A stretch of 64,000 nucleotides of DNA from Dugong dugon (taxonomy: Eukaryota > Chordata > Mammalia > Sirenia > Dugongidae): NCBI GenBank assembly GCA_030035585.1, contig CM057481.1, positions 5,543,128 to 5,607,127 of the forward strand, given 5' to 3'. The position numbers and the translations under genes were made by a program. The notes beneath the pieces were generated by a model, which saw nothing but the letters and a program-made list of their open reading frames with translations, searched no databases and was not told where the DNA came from. Positions 21,195 through 30,170 of this stretch are shown in pieces (positions within the stretch are counted from its first letter, which is position 1; each line of letters begins with the position of its first letter).

Positions 21195-21790
21195 TAGTTT
21201 TAATTAGTTTTTATTTTATTACAAAAGTAATATGAGCTTCTTGTAAAATCACTGAATAGTGCAGAAGGGTATTAAGTGAAAAGTAGAAGTCCCTTCCCTC
21301 CAAATACCCTGTTCTTCCCCTAAATCAATCTTACTCCCCCAAAGAAACAACGTTAAACTCAGAACACATCATTATGAAGAACGCTTTAAAGTTCTATGAC
21401 AGGCTAAAATCCTCTAAGTCCTGTACAGACATCATGTAGCAAGTAAGATTCCATTTTTAAAGATTGTTTAATTTTTTTAAGTTTTTCTATTTTAAAACAA
21501 TGTAGAAAAAAATGGAAATCTTCAAATTTGGAAGTGAACGAGGTGATTAGAAGCTGTTTTAAAACTAACAGTAAACATTTGGTTACAGGCATTTATTGTG
21601 TTTTTTTTTTTAAATTTTTGTTACAGTGGTCATACATACTTCTAAAAAGGTCAAATAATTGTAAAGTGTATAAAGTAAAAAATGAAATTCCTTTCTGGCA
21701 TTTCTCCAATTCCACTCCCCAGAAATTACCCCTGGGAAGAGTTTTGATGTCCAATCTTTTATTTTATTTACCCCAGAGACTTGAAAATGG
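21195..21790 (-). mobile_element. Two L1-like 3' fragments, antisense
   Basis: 21195-21355 (TACAAAAGTAATATGAGCTT, AAGTGAAAAGTAGAAGTCCC) and 21610-21790 (GTGTATAAAGTAAAAAATG, CCCAGAAATTACCCCTGGG) look like the same segment of an old antisense L1 seen twice. Between them is unassigned sequence with no supportable gene. Confidence 0.45.
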
Positions 21791-22097
21791 CTCTGCTAAA
21801 TTGTGTGGTTTTGCCCTTTTCATGGCACGGTATTCATTTTGCTTCAGTTTTCTTGGTGCTGTGTTCGTGCTGGAGGTTCTTGAAGCGTCAGGCCCAGTTC
21901 CTGCCCTCACTGCTAACAGATAATTTGAAGACCTTCTCCTATGAGTTTTATCACAGTCTGTTAGTATAGATGCTGGGGGACCACAGGGGAGGGACATCTA
22001 ACCCAGGTGGCCTGGGAAGGCTTCCTGGAGGAAGCTGATCTCTAAGTTGGGAACTGAAAGGCAGGCATTCAGCAGGTGCAAAGGCCAGAGCTGTGAG

Positions 22098-22497
22098 TCT
22101 ATCTTAGTTTCCAAGTGCCGCCGAACAGAAATACCACAAATAGGTGGCTTTTAAAAACAGAAATGTATTCTGACAAGTCTGGAAGCTGAGAGTCCACACC
22201 TGGATCTCTGCCATGTTGAGTCCTCCTGAAAGCCTCTCTCCTAGTTTCTGGTACGTGCTGGTGAACTTTGGCGTTCCTTGGCGTCCCATGGCGTCCCACC
22301 CCCAGCCCCGTGTGGTCTCTGTGTCTATTCTGGTCTTTTTATAATTCAGAAGTGATTAAGTTTAGAATCTACCCTACACTGTTATGACCTCATTAACATG
22401 ACAAAGAAAAGCCTATTTCCAACAGGATCACATCCATCGGTACAGGGATAGAATTTCAACGGATATTTTAGGGGGACACAATTCAATCCATAACAGG
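22098..22497 (-). mobile_element. MaLR/MLT1-like LTR, antisense
   Basis: ATCTTAGTTTCCAAGTGCCG, AATACCACAAATAGGTGGCT, GGGGGACACAATTCAATCCA and ATAACA mark both ends of an antisense LTR. Same broad group as 45612-46330, 55633-56690 and 63852-64000. Confidence 0.75.
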
Positions 22498-22728
22498 AAC
22501 TATATAGCACATTGGCAAATAATGAGAAGCTAGAATGACAAGGACGATTATACAGGAAGGACAGCTAAGTATCTGGGAGAGAGATGAGGCTGGAAGGTAG
22601 ACAAAGATTAAATCATAAAATGGTTTGCGAGACATGCTAAGAAGTACGCAAGCTGAGGGCCCCAGGAAAGGACTGCAAATAGGGGCGTGACATCCCATAT
22701 TTGCACTTTACGAGGCTCCATCTGCCTG

Positions 22729-23007
22729 TGTACATACGAAAGCTGGACAGTGAATAAGGAAGACTGAAGAAGAATCGACACTGTTGAACTGTGGTGTCCC
22801 TGGAGAAGGACATCATGCTTGGTAAAGCAGAGGGCCAGCAGAAAAGAGGCAGACCCTCAGTGAGATGGACTGACACGGTGGCTGCAACAATGGGCTCAAG
22901 CATAACAACGATTGTGAGGATGGCACGGGACCGGGCAGTGTTTTGTTCTGTTGTACACAGGGTCACTATGAGTTGGAACCGACTCGACGGCACCTAACAA
23001 CAACAAC
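22729..23007 (+). mobile_element. RTE 3' fragment, internally deleted
   Basis: TGAATAAGGAAGACTGAAG then GAACTGTGGTGT joins CCCTGGAGAAGGACATCATG, skipping ~120 bp of RTE. Ends GACTCGACGGCACCTAACAA with (CAA)n. 10-bp TSD with one mismatch: CATCTGCCTG (22719-22728) and CATCTGACTG (23008-23017). Confidence 0.93.
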
Positions 23008-23210
23008 ATCTGACTGCAACTGGGAGGAAGAACTCAAGAAGGGCAAACCAGGAGGCAGGGGCAATAGGAGGCAACTGTAGTATCCAAGTGAGAAATGAAG
23101 GGGGCCTGGGTTAAGGCAGTAACAGTCAGAGTGGGACGAGTAGATGGATTCAAGAGTAGAGGAGGTCGTCTTTATGCCAGGTGAACTGATGCCTGAAAGA
23201 GCCCACTACA

Positions 23211-23782
23211 AGTGAAGCTGTTTAAATACAGGAATCAATTTTTAAATAGTGGGGGCAAAAGATGTGAACGAAACTCTAACTTGAAAAATTAAACTAAAAT
23301 TAGTTTTTAAAACCCCTATTTTGCATTATACACAATTAAGTTATAATCACAATTATGAACTAAATTTTAAGATGAAGAATGGATCAGGGGTTTGAGGGCA
23401 TAATTTTTCAGCATAAAGTTTATGGTAACCTGATGACATGCTTCACTCAAGATGTTTAAGTTTTGCAGCAGATTCGTAACAAAGATCATTTTGGGAAAAA
23501 TATTCAGTCTTTGTCAATTTTCCCATGGGTCTCTTCCTTTGATATTCGGATTATCTTCTTTTTGAAGTGTGATTATGTCGTCTTCCTTGTGGGATTTTTT
23601 TCTTTTTCAACTGTTAACTAGTTTAAGCCAGATTGTCATTTGCCAAAGGCTTTGCCTGCCTTTGTTTTCAGCACTTCTCCCAGATCACTTTGATCAACTT
23701 CATGAAATTCCGTCTACTTTGCAAGATTTTAAATTTGTTTTAGCAATTAAAGTATTTCCATTGAATTTGTAGGGTAATATAA
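23211..23782. other. No gene seen
   Basis: AT-rich single-copy-like DNA. Confidence 0.4.
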
Positions 23783-23925
23783 AACAAAAAAACCCTTTGC
23801 TGTCGAGTGGATTCCAACTCATAGCAACCACATAGGAGAGAGTAGAACTGCCCCATTTGGTTTCCAAAGAGTGGCTGGTAGATTTGAAACCCTGACCTTT
23901 TGGTTAGCAGCTGAGCTCTTAACCA
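23783..23925 (-). mobile_element. AfroSINE, antisense
   Basis: GCTGTCGAGTGGATTCCAAC, CTGACCTTTTGGTTAGCAGC, ends AGCTCTTAACCAT; the last ~17 bp of the head are lost. Confidence 0.9.
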
Positions 23926-24684
23926 TATGTGTCTGTAACTGGCAAGGCACATTTGAGTCAAGGCTAATATTATAAATCGTCAGTTTATTGGTAGATGTTT
24001 TTGTATTATGATGACTCTTGCTTTTCTATACAATCTGTTGCCTGCGAGGACTTGAGTAATGAACACTTGGATAATAAGAACACCCTATAATTATCTGTCA
24101 CCTATTCACCAGGATCATGCCCCAACAGGGACGTGTGGAACAAAGCTCTCCTCAGGGATAAAGAGAACGGATAAGGTCTTCATCTTCTAGGACTAAATCC
24201 TTTGTGTACATCAAAACCACAACAAGGGAGAACATGAAACGCCTTCTTCAAATTTCTCTTCCACACTTGCTCAGCTAAAGGTATTTTCTCAGCCGTGCTC
24301 ACATCAAAGGCCACAAGATTTGCTGGAAGGATCTCTGTCACTCTCTGGAAGGAAGCCATATCTCATTACCAACAAGCGAATATCGTCTTACCTACTGATG
24401 TTTTCTGAAGGAAAAAATAACATTTTCCATTTCCTCTATGGGAACATAGTGTACTCTGCACCCACTCCCCATCCCGCTACTCATCTCCAACCAAAAGGAT
24501 CCAAAAAGATCCTGAATTATGTTATTGTCTTCATTTTCATGAAGATTTAATTTACTAGGTACTGGCAGTGATTCTGAATTTACACCACTGGTAAAATCTT
24601 CTGATTGATGACTCATTGATTGAATAACTAACTGCCTAATTGCCTCTCTTCCTCCTCTCCTTCCCTATTTTCTTTCTTAAATAT

Positions 24685-24780
24685 TTAATAAGACCACTGT
24701 GTGCCAGGCACTATGCTGGGTGCTGGGATTGTAACATGAACACCGTCCCAGTCCAATGGGAAGCATCATAGGGGATGGTG
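24685..24780 (-). mobile_element. L2 LINE 3' end, antisense
   Basis: AATAAGACCACTGTGTGCCA then GGCACTATGCTGGGTGCTGG. Confidence 0.65.
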
Positions 24781-25933
24781 GGCGGATGGGATTTATGTTG
24801 ATTGGGAAGATTTCCCTCACTCTAAATCTTTAGTCCTGCCCTGCAAGATGCTGCTTGTAAATAAGCAGTGGGTTTTATAGAAAAGCCTAAAGAATGCTAG
24901 ACCTGGCTAGACATCTTATTCTACCTTTGCTGTTCGATTTTCTGTTCCCTGTTCTTTGTTTGAGGGGACCTTTGTGAGCAGCAGTTCTCAGGAGAAGGAG
25001 CTCAGATGGGAGTCTGGGAAGATATGGTCAGTGTCATGGAAGTGTGCATGGTCCCGGGAGCTTGGGAGGCTTGAAAGCTCAGGGGAGTTTACATCACACC
25101 GCCCATGCACTCCCTTTTCCAAAGGCAATCCCCAATACTCTGCCCTATTCCTCTCTTCCCGCCTGCTTTCTCTTACCATCTTTTCCTAACCAGCCCCTAA
25201 AGGTGTCACCCTGCCTTCTCTGCTCCCTGGGCTCTCCTGCCCTCCCTCCCACACACAGATCTCTGTTTCTTTAGAAAAGCAATGCAGCTCTGACTTGGAT
25301 CCTCCAGCCTTGCATCCTCACACCCAACACTAAACAACGCCATCTTCACGGAAGTATACAACTGTTGCAGTATAGACAGTGACCTGGTGGCAAGATGACA
25401 AAGATGCTCTGCTTTGCAACGTTGGCCCTAGTCTCCTCTGCATTCATTCCTTCACTGATCCTGTGTATTGGAGTCAGTTCTCCTCGAAGTAGGGTCTGGA
25501 ATAAGGGCTTGGGTGAAGGGAGTTACTTGGGAGGGGATCCCAGGAAGCAGGTGTGAGAGAGTAGGGAGAGTGAGACTTGGGGGGAGAGAAAGCTGGTAAA
25601 GATGCAGTGTTGGCCTGGTTACAGTGGCGGGTAACTCTGAGGAACTGTGCAGAACGCCCCTCAGGACTGTCCTCTGAAGGATGGGTGGCTGGGACGCTGA
25701 CCCACCAACTGTCATCCTTCTCTGGTTGAGGGTTGCTCTCAGGGTCATTCACACTCTCCCCTTCTGGACACCTGCAGAGGCTTGAGCAAACGCCTGCAGA
25801 AGGAAGCTCCTTGCTGGAGAAGCCATCCCTGGCACAGAAGCCAGAGATAGGGGAATCAGAGCAGAGCTGAGGGGATGTGGCTTGGGGAACGAGAGCGGTT
25901 CCTACAAATAGAATTCATACACACAGACACATA
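24781..25933. other. No gene seen
   Basis: GC-richer than its surroundings at 25100-25800. Minus-strand frames at 25452-25752 have no recognisable domain, signal or matching frame beyond their ends. Confidence 0.4.
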
Positions 25934-26096
25934 CAAAACGCAAACCAGTTGCCGTCCAGTCGATTCCGACTCACAGTGACCCTATAGGACAGAGTAGAAC
26001 TGTCCCATGGGATTTCCAAGGGGCGCCTGGTGGATTTGAACTGCTGACCTGTGGGTTAGCAGCAGAGCTCCTCACCATTGCGCCACCAGGACTCCT
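25934..26096 (-). mobile_element. AfroSINE, antisense, short-body type
   Basis: GCAAACCAGTTGCCGTCCAG to ATTGCGCCACCAGGACTCC. Well preserved; the A-box strand reads TGGCGCAATGG. Confidence 0.95.
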
Positions 26097-26107
26097 GTAG
26101 CGCTCAT

Positions 26108-26280
26108 CCCAGTGGGATTGTAATCACTCGTTTTCTTGCTCGGCTTCTCCCTCAGAGAAATGACTTCCACAAGGACGAGGACGCTTCGTAATCTCTGTCA
26201 GCCCCGTGCCTAGCACAGTGCCCGACTCATGGGAGCAACTCGGTCTCATTTGCTGACTGAATGAACAAACGGATGGAGCA
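26108..26280 (+). mobile_element. L2 LINE 3' end
   Basis: CAGCCCCGTGCCTAGCACAG, GCTGACTGAATGAACAAACG. Confidence 0.6.
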
Positions 26281-26400
26281 ACAATGGACTGAAACCAGAA
26301 ACCTGAGTTCTAACCCCCGCCCGCCGGTCCCTAACTTCTGTGTGACCCGAGGGATGCCAAAACCTGGTTGACAGGGCTGCTGATTCCTCATCACCTTACA

Positions 26401-26579
26401 CATCCATTGCCGTGGAGTGGATTCCGACTCACAGTGAGCCTACAGGACAGAGCAGAACTGCCCCATAGGGTTTCCAGAGATGCCACATCTTTCTCCAGCT
26501 GAGTGGCTGCTGGTGGGTTCGAACCACTGACCTTTGTGTTGGCAGCCGAGCCCTTTAACCACTGTGTCACCAATTCCTG
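26401..26579 (-). mobile_element. AfroSINE, antisense, variant body
   Basis: CATTGCCGTGGAGTGGATTC to ACTGTGTCACCAATTCCTG. Carries GATGCCACATCTTTCTCCAG, a variant middle block. Confidence 0.92.
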
Positions 26580-27118
26580 TTAAAAAATGTAAAATCTAAA
26601 AATCTATGCATGGTTACAAAAGGGGAAAATTCACCATCAGTGACTGGCCTGAGAGAGAAAACCTTGTTCTCTGACTTCCTGGCTCTCTCTAGGGCTCGGA
26701 ATAGGTCTCTCCAAGGCGCAAAGATGAACACGGTGAAAGCAACGAGGGTGTGTCACAAAGTCAGTTACCCCGAAAACGTTTCGTTTTAGGCATGATGCGG
26801 TGGCTTGGAAAGCCTTCACCAACACTCCTTGTGAAGAGTGATAGAATGCTAATTTCCTACAGATTCATCATCACCATGAAATGAAACTTTGGACCACATC
26901 ATGTGGAATGTGCAAATGTGGAATTCAGCAATTTGAGTTTTAGCTGCCTCACATGTTTACACCTCTGTCAACAAGACCCCCGTTACAGATGATTTCCCAT
27001 TATTTTACCTGAAATGAAGACTGAAGAGAATATTATAACATCCAGGATGGAGAGATGTCCTTTTGAGTTAACCCTTTGTGAAGGGTATCCATCTGTATGT
27101 GATTCTACTTATTATTTA
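26580..27118. other. No gene seen
   Basis: Single-copy-like DNA. Confidence 0.4.
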
Positions 27119-27469
27119 AGGAGCCCTGGTGGCTCAATGGAGTCCTGGTGGCATAGTGCTTAAGAGCTCGGCTGCTGACCGATGGGGGCGTTCTACTCTG
27201 TCCTGTAGGGTCACAGTGAGTCAGAGGTGACTGGAGGGCTACCGGTCTTTTTCTTTTTTCCTTTTTTGGTGGCACAATGGTTAAGTGCTTGGCTGCTAAC
27301 TGAAAAGTTGGCAGTTCAAACCTACCCAGCCGCTCTGTGGGAGAAAACACCGGCAATCTGCTCCCATGAAGATAACAGCCTGGAAAACCCTAACGGGACA
27401 GTTCTGCTCTTTCACATGGGGTTGCAATGAGTCAGAGTCAGCTCAATGGCACCTAACAACAACAACAAT
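27119..27469 (+). mobile_element. AfroSINE split by a same-strand SINE
   Basis: Outer copy: head AGGAGCCCTGGTGGCTCAATGG (27119-27140) and body from 27281 (TTAAGTGCTTGGCTGCTAAC) to CAATGGCACCTAACAACAAC. The break has a 14-bp TSD, TGGTGGC(T/A)CAATGG (27127-27140 and 27267-27280). Confidence 0.92.
27141..27266 (+). mobile_element. Inner AfroSINE, internally deleted
   Basis: AGTCCTGGTGGCATAGTGCT to GCTGCTGACCG, then a jump to ATGGGGGCGTTCTACTC: about 50 bp around the B-box are missing. Ends in a pyrimidine-rich TTTTTCTTTTTTCC tail rather than the usual GTTTGG. Confidence 0.9.
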
Positions 27470-28035
27470 TATTATTTATCTGCTCACACATATTTTTTGT
27501 GCTAGGTACTGTGCTAGGTTCTTGGGGCAAAAAGATACACACACACAAACTAATACTCAGTTTCTGCATCTAGTGGGGGAGGAGAATATTAATTTTTTAA
27601 AAATGAGTGTAGAATTACATTCTGAAATAAATGTTTCCGGGAAGAAAATATGATTCTATTAGAGCAAAAAACAATGGAATATCATATGGTCTGGGAGGTT
27701 AAAGAAGATTCCCCTCCTTCCCCCACAAAATGGGATTTGAGTTGAAAGCTGAGGACTGAACAAGTAAGTAAAAGGGCAAACAGCATGTACAAAGGCCCTG
27801 TGGCAAGGTCAACAAGGATGTCTTGGACAAACTGAAAGAAGGCCAGAGTAGCTGGCTTGCCTGGAGCCAGGAGGAGTGTGGCTCATGAGGGATGCTGGAG
27901 AGGTGGGCACAGACCAGGTCAGGCAGGGCCTTCTAGACAGGCTAAGGTTTCTGGTCTAAGAACAATGGGAAGTCATTGAATGGTTTCAGCAGGGCCTGGT
28001 GACATGATTAGATCTGCATTGTTTGAAAAAAAGAC
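27470..28035 (-). mobile_element. L2 LINE, antisense
   Basis: 3' end (GTACTGTGCTAGGTTCTTGG) followed by antisense upstream L2 (CAGCATGTACAAAGGCCCTG, TCAGGCAGGGCCTTCTAGAC, CAATGGGAAGTCATTGAATG). One of the longer L2 tracts here. Confidence 0.7.
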
Positions 28036-28129
28036 CTTTCTTTTCACATCCTTTCATATTTCTCATGCTAAACGAGGAATGCAGGCAAAAGGATTTGTTT
28101 TTGCCTGAATTATGCTGATAATCACAGAT

Positions 28130-28170
28130 ACGTATGTGTGTGTGTAGATATATATATATTATATATACAT
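28130..28170. repeat. TG/TA dinucleotide run
   Basis: GTGTGTGTG then ATATATATATATT, adjoining a small inverted-repeat unit. Confidence 0.75.
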
Positions 28171-28272
28171 AAGCTAAAAGTTACCTAAATGAGAGACATT
28201 TATTATACTTGAGCAAACTGGACTTATATCTTTTGGAAAAACATATATGGATGTTTAGGTAACTTCTAGCTT
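28171..28272. repeat. 102-bp unit with 19-bp inverted ends
   Basis: AAGCTAAAAGTTACCTAAA (28171-28189) and TTTAGGTAACTTCTAGCTT (28254-28272) are inverted copies with one mismatch. The 64-bp interior is AT-rich. Could be a tiny MITE or a chance hairpin. Confidence 0.7.
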
Positions 28273-29569
28273 GTACTTCTCGGTCCTGCCTGTGTTTACC
28301 CCATAACTAAATTCCACACTGAGGTGTTGTAGGGAATGGATAGACAGGTCTGTCCCCTCATATTAAGTGTGCTGGTGACATTGCCCTTCTCCACTGGAAA
28401 GGTTGAGGGCAACAGACATCGCATCAACAAGACAGGTCCAAAATGAATTGTCTGGTGCATCTGTGGGGCCTCCCTAAACTAGGTCTGTAACATCCATTAC
28501 CTTCCCCAAGTTTCTTAGCATATCCAAAAATGGATTAAGTTGCTTTGACAGCGTCTATTTTTTATGAACCTCTTTGGCTATTACTTACCATGTTGTTTTC
28601 CTCAAGGTGCTCATGGACTGATTTATGATTTCATTTAGGATTTTGACTCGTAGTTTGGATACGCTAACTAGCCCATCTTTTCCCGGACATGCTTTTGGCT
28701 GCTTTATCTCCAGCACTAAATCAGCCTCGCTTAAGTTTCTCTGGTACATACGTCTCCACAGCAAACACTGGTGTTGGAGGTACGTCCTGCCTTAGCCGCT
28801 TTGTTGAATGTGTTCAAATGAATCTCACCCAGAGCTGCTGATTTATAAATATTTAAATTGTCTGAGTATTCTTTTACCTGCCTCTTATTAATTCTGTTTC
28901 TTGATATTCCCAGAGACTCATTAATATTTATCTTCCCAGGCTCCTGCTTTCCTTCCCTTCTCTGTGCCAAAGGCTGAGACCCAATAGTGGCTCAGTGTTC
29001 GTGCCTCTTCACGTCTCTCTTTATGGGCTCTTGTCCCCGGTTGAGAAGAAGTAGGCTTTGTTTTCCTGGGCATAACTTCCTATTATGTTTTCAGAAATCT
29101 TTGCTACACTTCCTTGTTTATTTTGCCTCTCAATTCTGCCCTCTCCGTTGTCTCCTAGAGTTATATTTTCTTCATACTGGGTGTTCTTGCCCCAAAACTC
29201 TACACAACTGGATTTCTCCCCCCAAAGGAAACGTTTATGCTTTAAACCATGTATGTCAGAACCTGCTTGTTAGTTATATAGCAACACCCGCCAGCCTCTT
29301 GCATGTTCTCTTTCTAGAGGATGTACTTGAATGCCTACACCTGTGTTTTTTCTTTCAAAAGAACACACAAGGAGTAATCATTTAGTTCCTGAAAGATGAC
29401 TGGATGGAGTCCAGTAACTTCAGAGCACGTCCAGAAAATTGATCTGCAACAAACAGCAGGTGAATATGAAACCAAGGCAGTGGGCTTCCAGTTACAAATA
29501 AAAAAATAACAATAAAAGGGGAGGAGCCCAAGAATCCACCTTATCAGAAACACACTGGGAATTTTAATG
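28273..29569. other. Non-repetitive block with minus-strand open segments
   Basis: I assign no repeat here. On the minus strand three open stretches follow each other in different frames: 29269-29024 (82 codons without a required ATG), 28970-28731 (79 codons, non-ATG start) and 28749-28585 (54 codons from an ATG). The last ends next to a GTAAGTAA donor-like motif. No family is recognised and random open frames of this size are common in the window. A decayed exon, a retro-pseudogene or chance are all possible. Confidence 0.3.
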
Positions 29570-30075
29570 TGTTTCCAAAAGAGTACAGACTGTGTCATTC
29601 CATCTATGTGAGGTTCAAGGATCACCAAAACTAGACCAGAAAACAGCGGGTGGGGATTGCCTGGGAAGGGTCTGAAGGTACTGGAAATGTTCTAGATCTT
29701 GATCTGGGTGGTTACATAGCTGTGTTCGTATGTGTATTAGGCTCACCAAGCTCTATACTTACAGTTAAAATCAAAAACCAAACCAGTTGCTGTAGAGTTG
29801 ACCCTGACTCATGGCAACCTGTGTGTTGCAGAGTTCAACTGTGCTTCATAAGGTTTTCAACACTGTGAACTTTCAGAAGTAGGTTGCCAGGCCTTTCTTC
29901 CTAGGTGCCTCTGGGTAGGTTTGAACTGCCAACCTTTTGATTAGTAGTTGGGCACTTAAACAGTTGCTCCACCGAGGGACTCCCTCTAATGATTAGCGCA
30001 CTTAAAAAAGATTACTGTACTTCATTATGTGTAGTATAGCTCAAGAAAAAAGTAAAACAACAAAACAAAAATTAT
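29570..30075 (+). mobile_element. L1 3' end, split by a SINE
   Basis: CATTCCATCTATGTGAGGTT, GGTACTGGAAATGTTCTAGA, GGTGGTTACATAGCTGTGTT before 29767, and CGCACTTAAAAAAGATTACT with an A-rich end after 29986: the sense 3' end of an old L1. Confidence 0.7.
29767..29986 (-). mobile_element. AfroSINE, antisense, older long-body type
   Basis: AAAAACCAAACCAGTTGCTG, the CTTTCAGAAGTAGGTTGCCA block, ends TTGCTCCACCGAGGGACTCC. Confidence 0.92.
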
Positions 30076-30170
30076 GTGCTTACAAAGACAATTGCTAAAA
30101 GCTGTAACTACTTTTAGCAGCTATTGATTATTTTGAGGCTACCAGAAACAATTATTTTTTAAAATTTGTT

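Larger units (their letters stand above)
21880..23210 (-). mobile_element. L2 LINE, antisense, twice interrupted
   Basis: L2 antisense blocks at 21880-22097, 22498-22728 and 23008-23210 (GGAAGGCTTCCTGGAGGAAG, GGCGTGACATC, AGGAGGCAACTGTAGTATCC). They are split by an LTR (22098-22497) and an RTE 3' fragment (22729-23007). Confidence 0.65.

Noticed and set aside
21528..21923. 131-codon plus-strand frame
   Set aside because: It crosses an antisense L1-like fragment and unrelated DNA; no recognisable domain.
25452..25752. Overlapping 98- and 92-codon minus-strand frames
   Set aside because: Same DNA read in two frames in a GC-richer patch; no protein family recognised.
28987..29385. 132-codon plus-strand frame
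   Set aside because: Cys/Leu/Phe-rich, and opposite to the more plausible minus-strand segments; probably a shadow.
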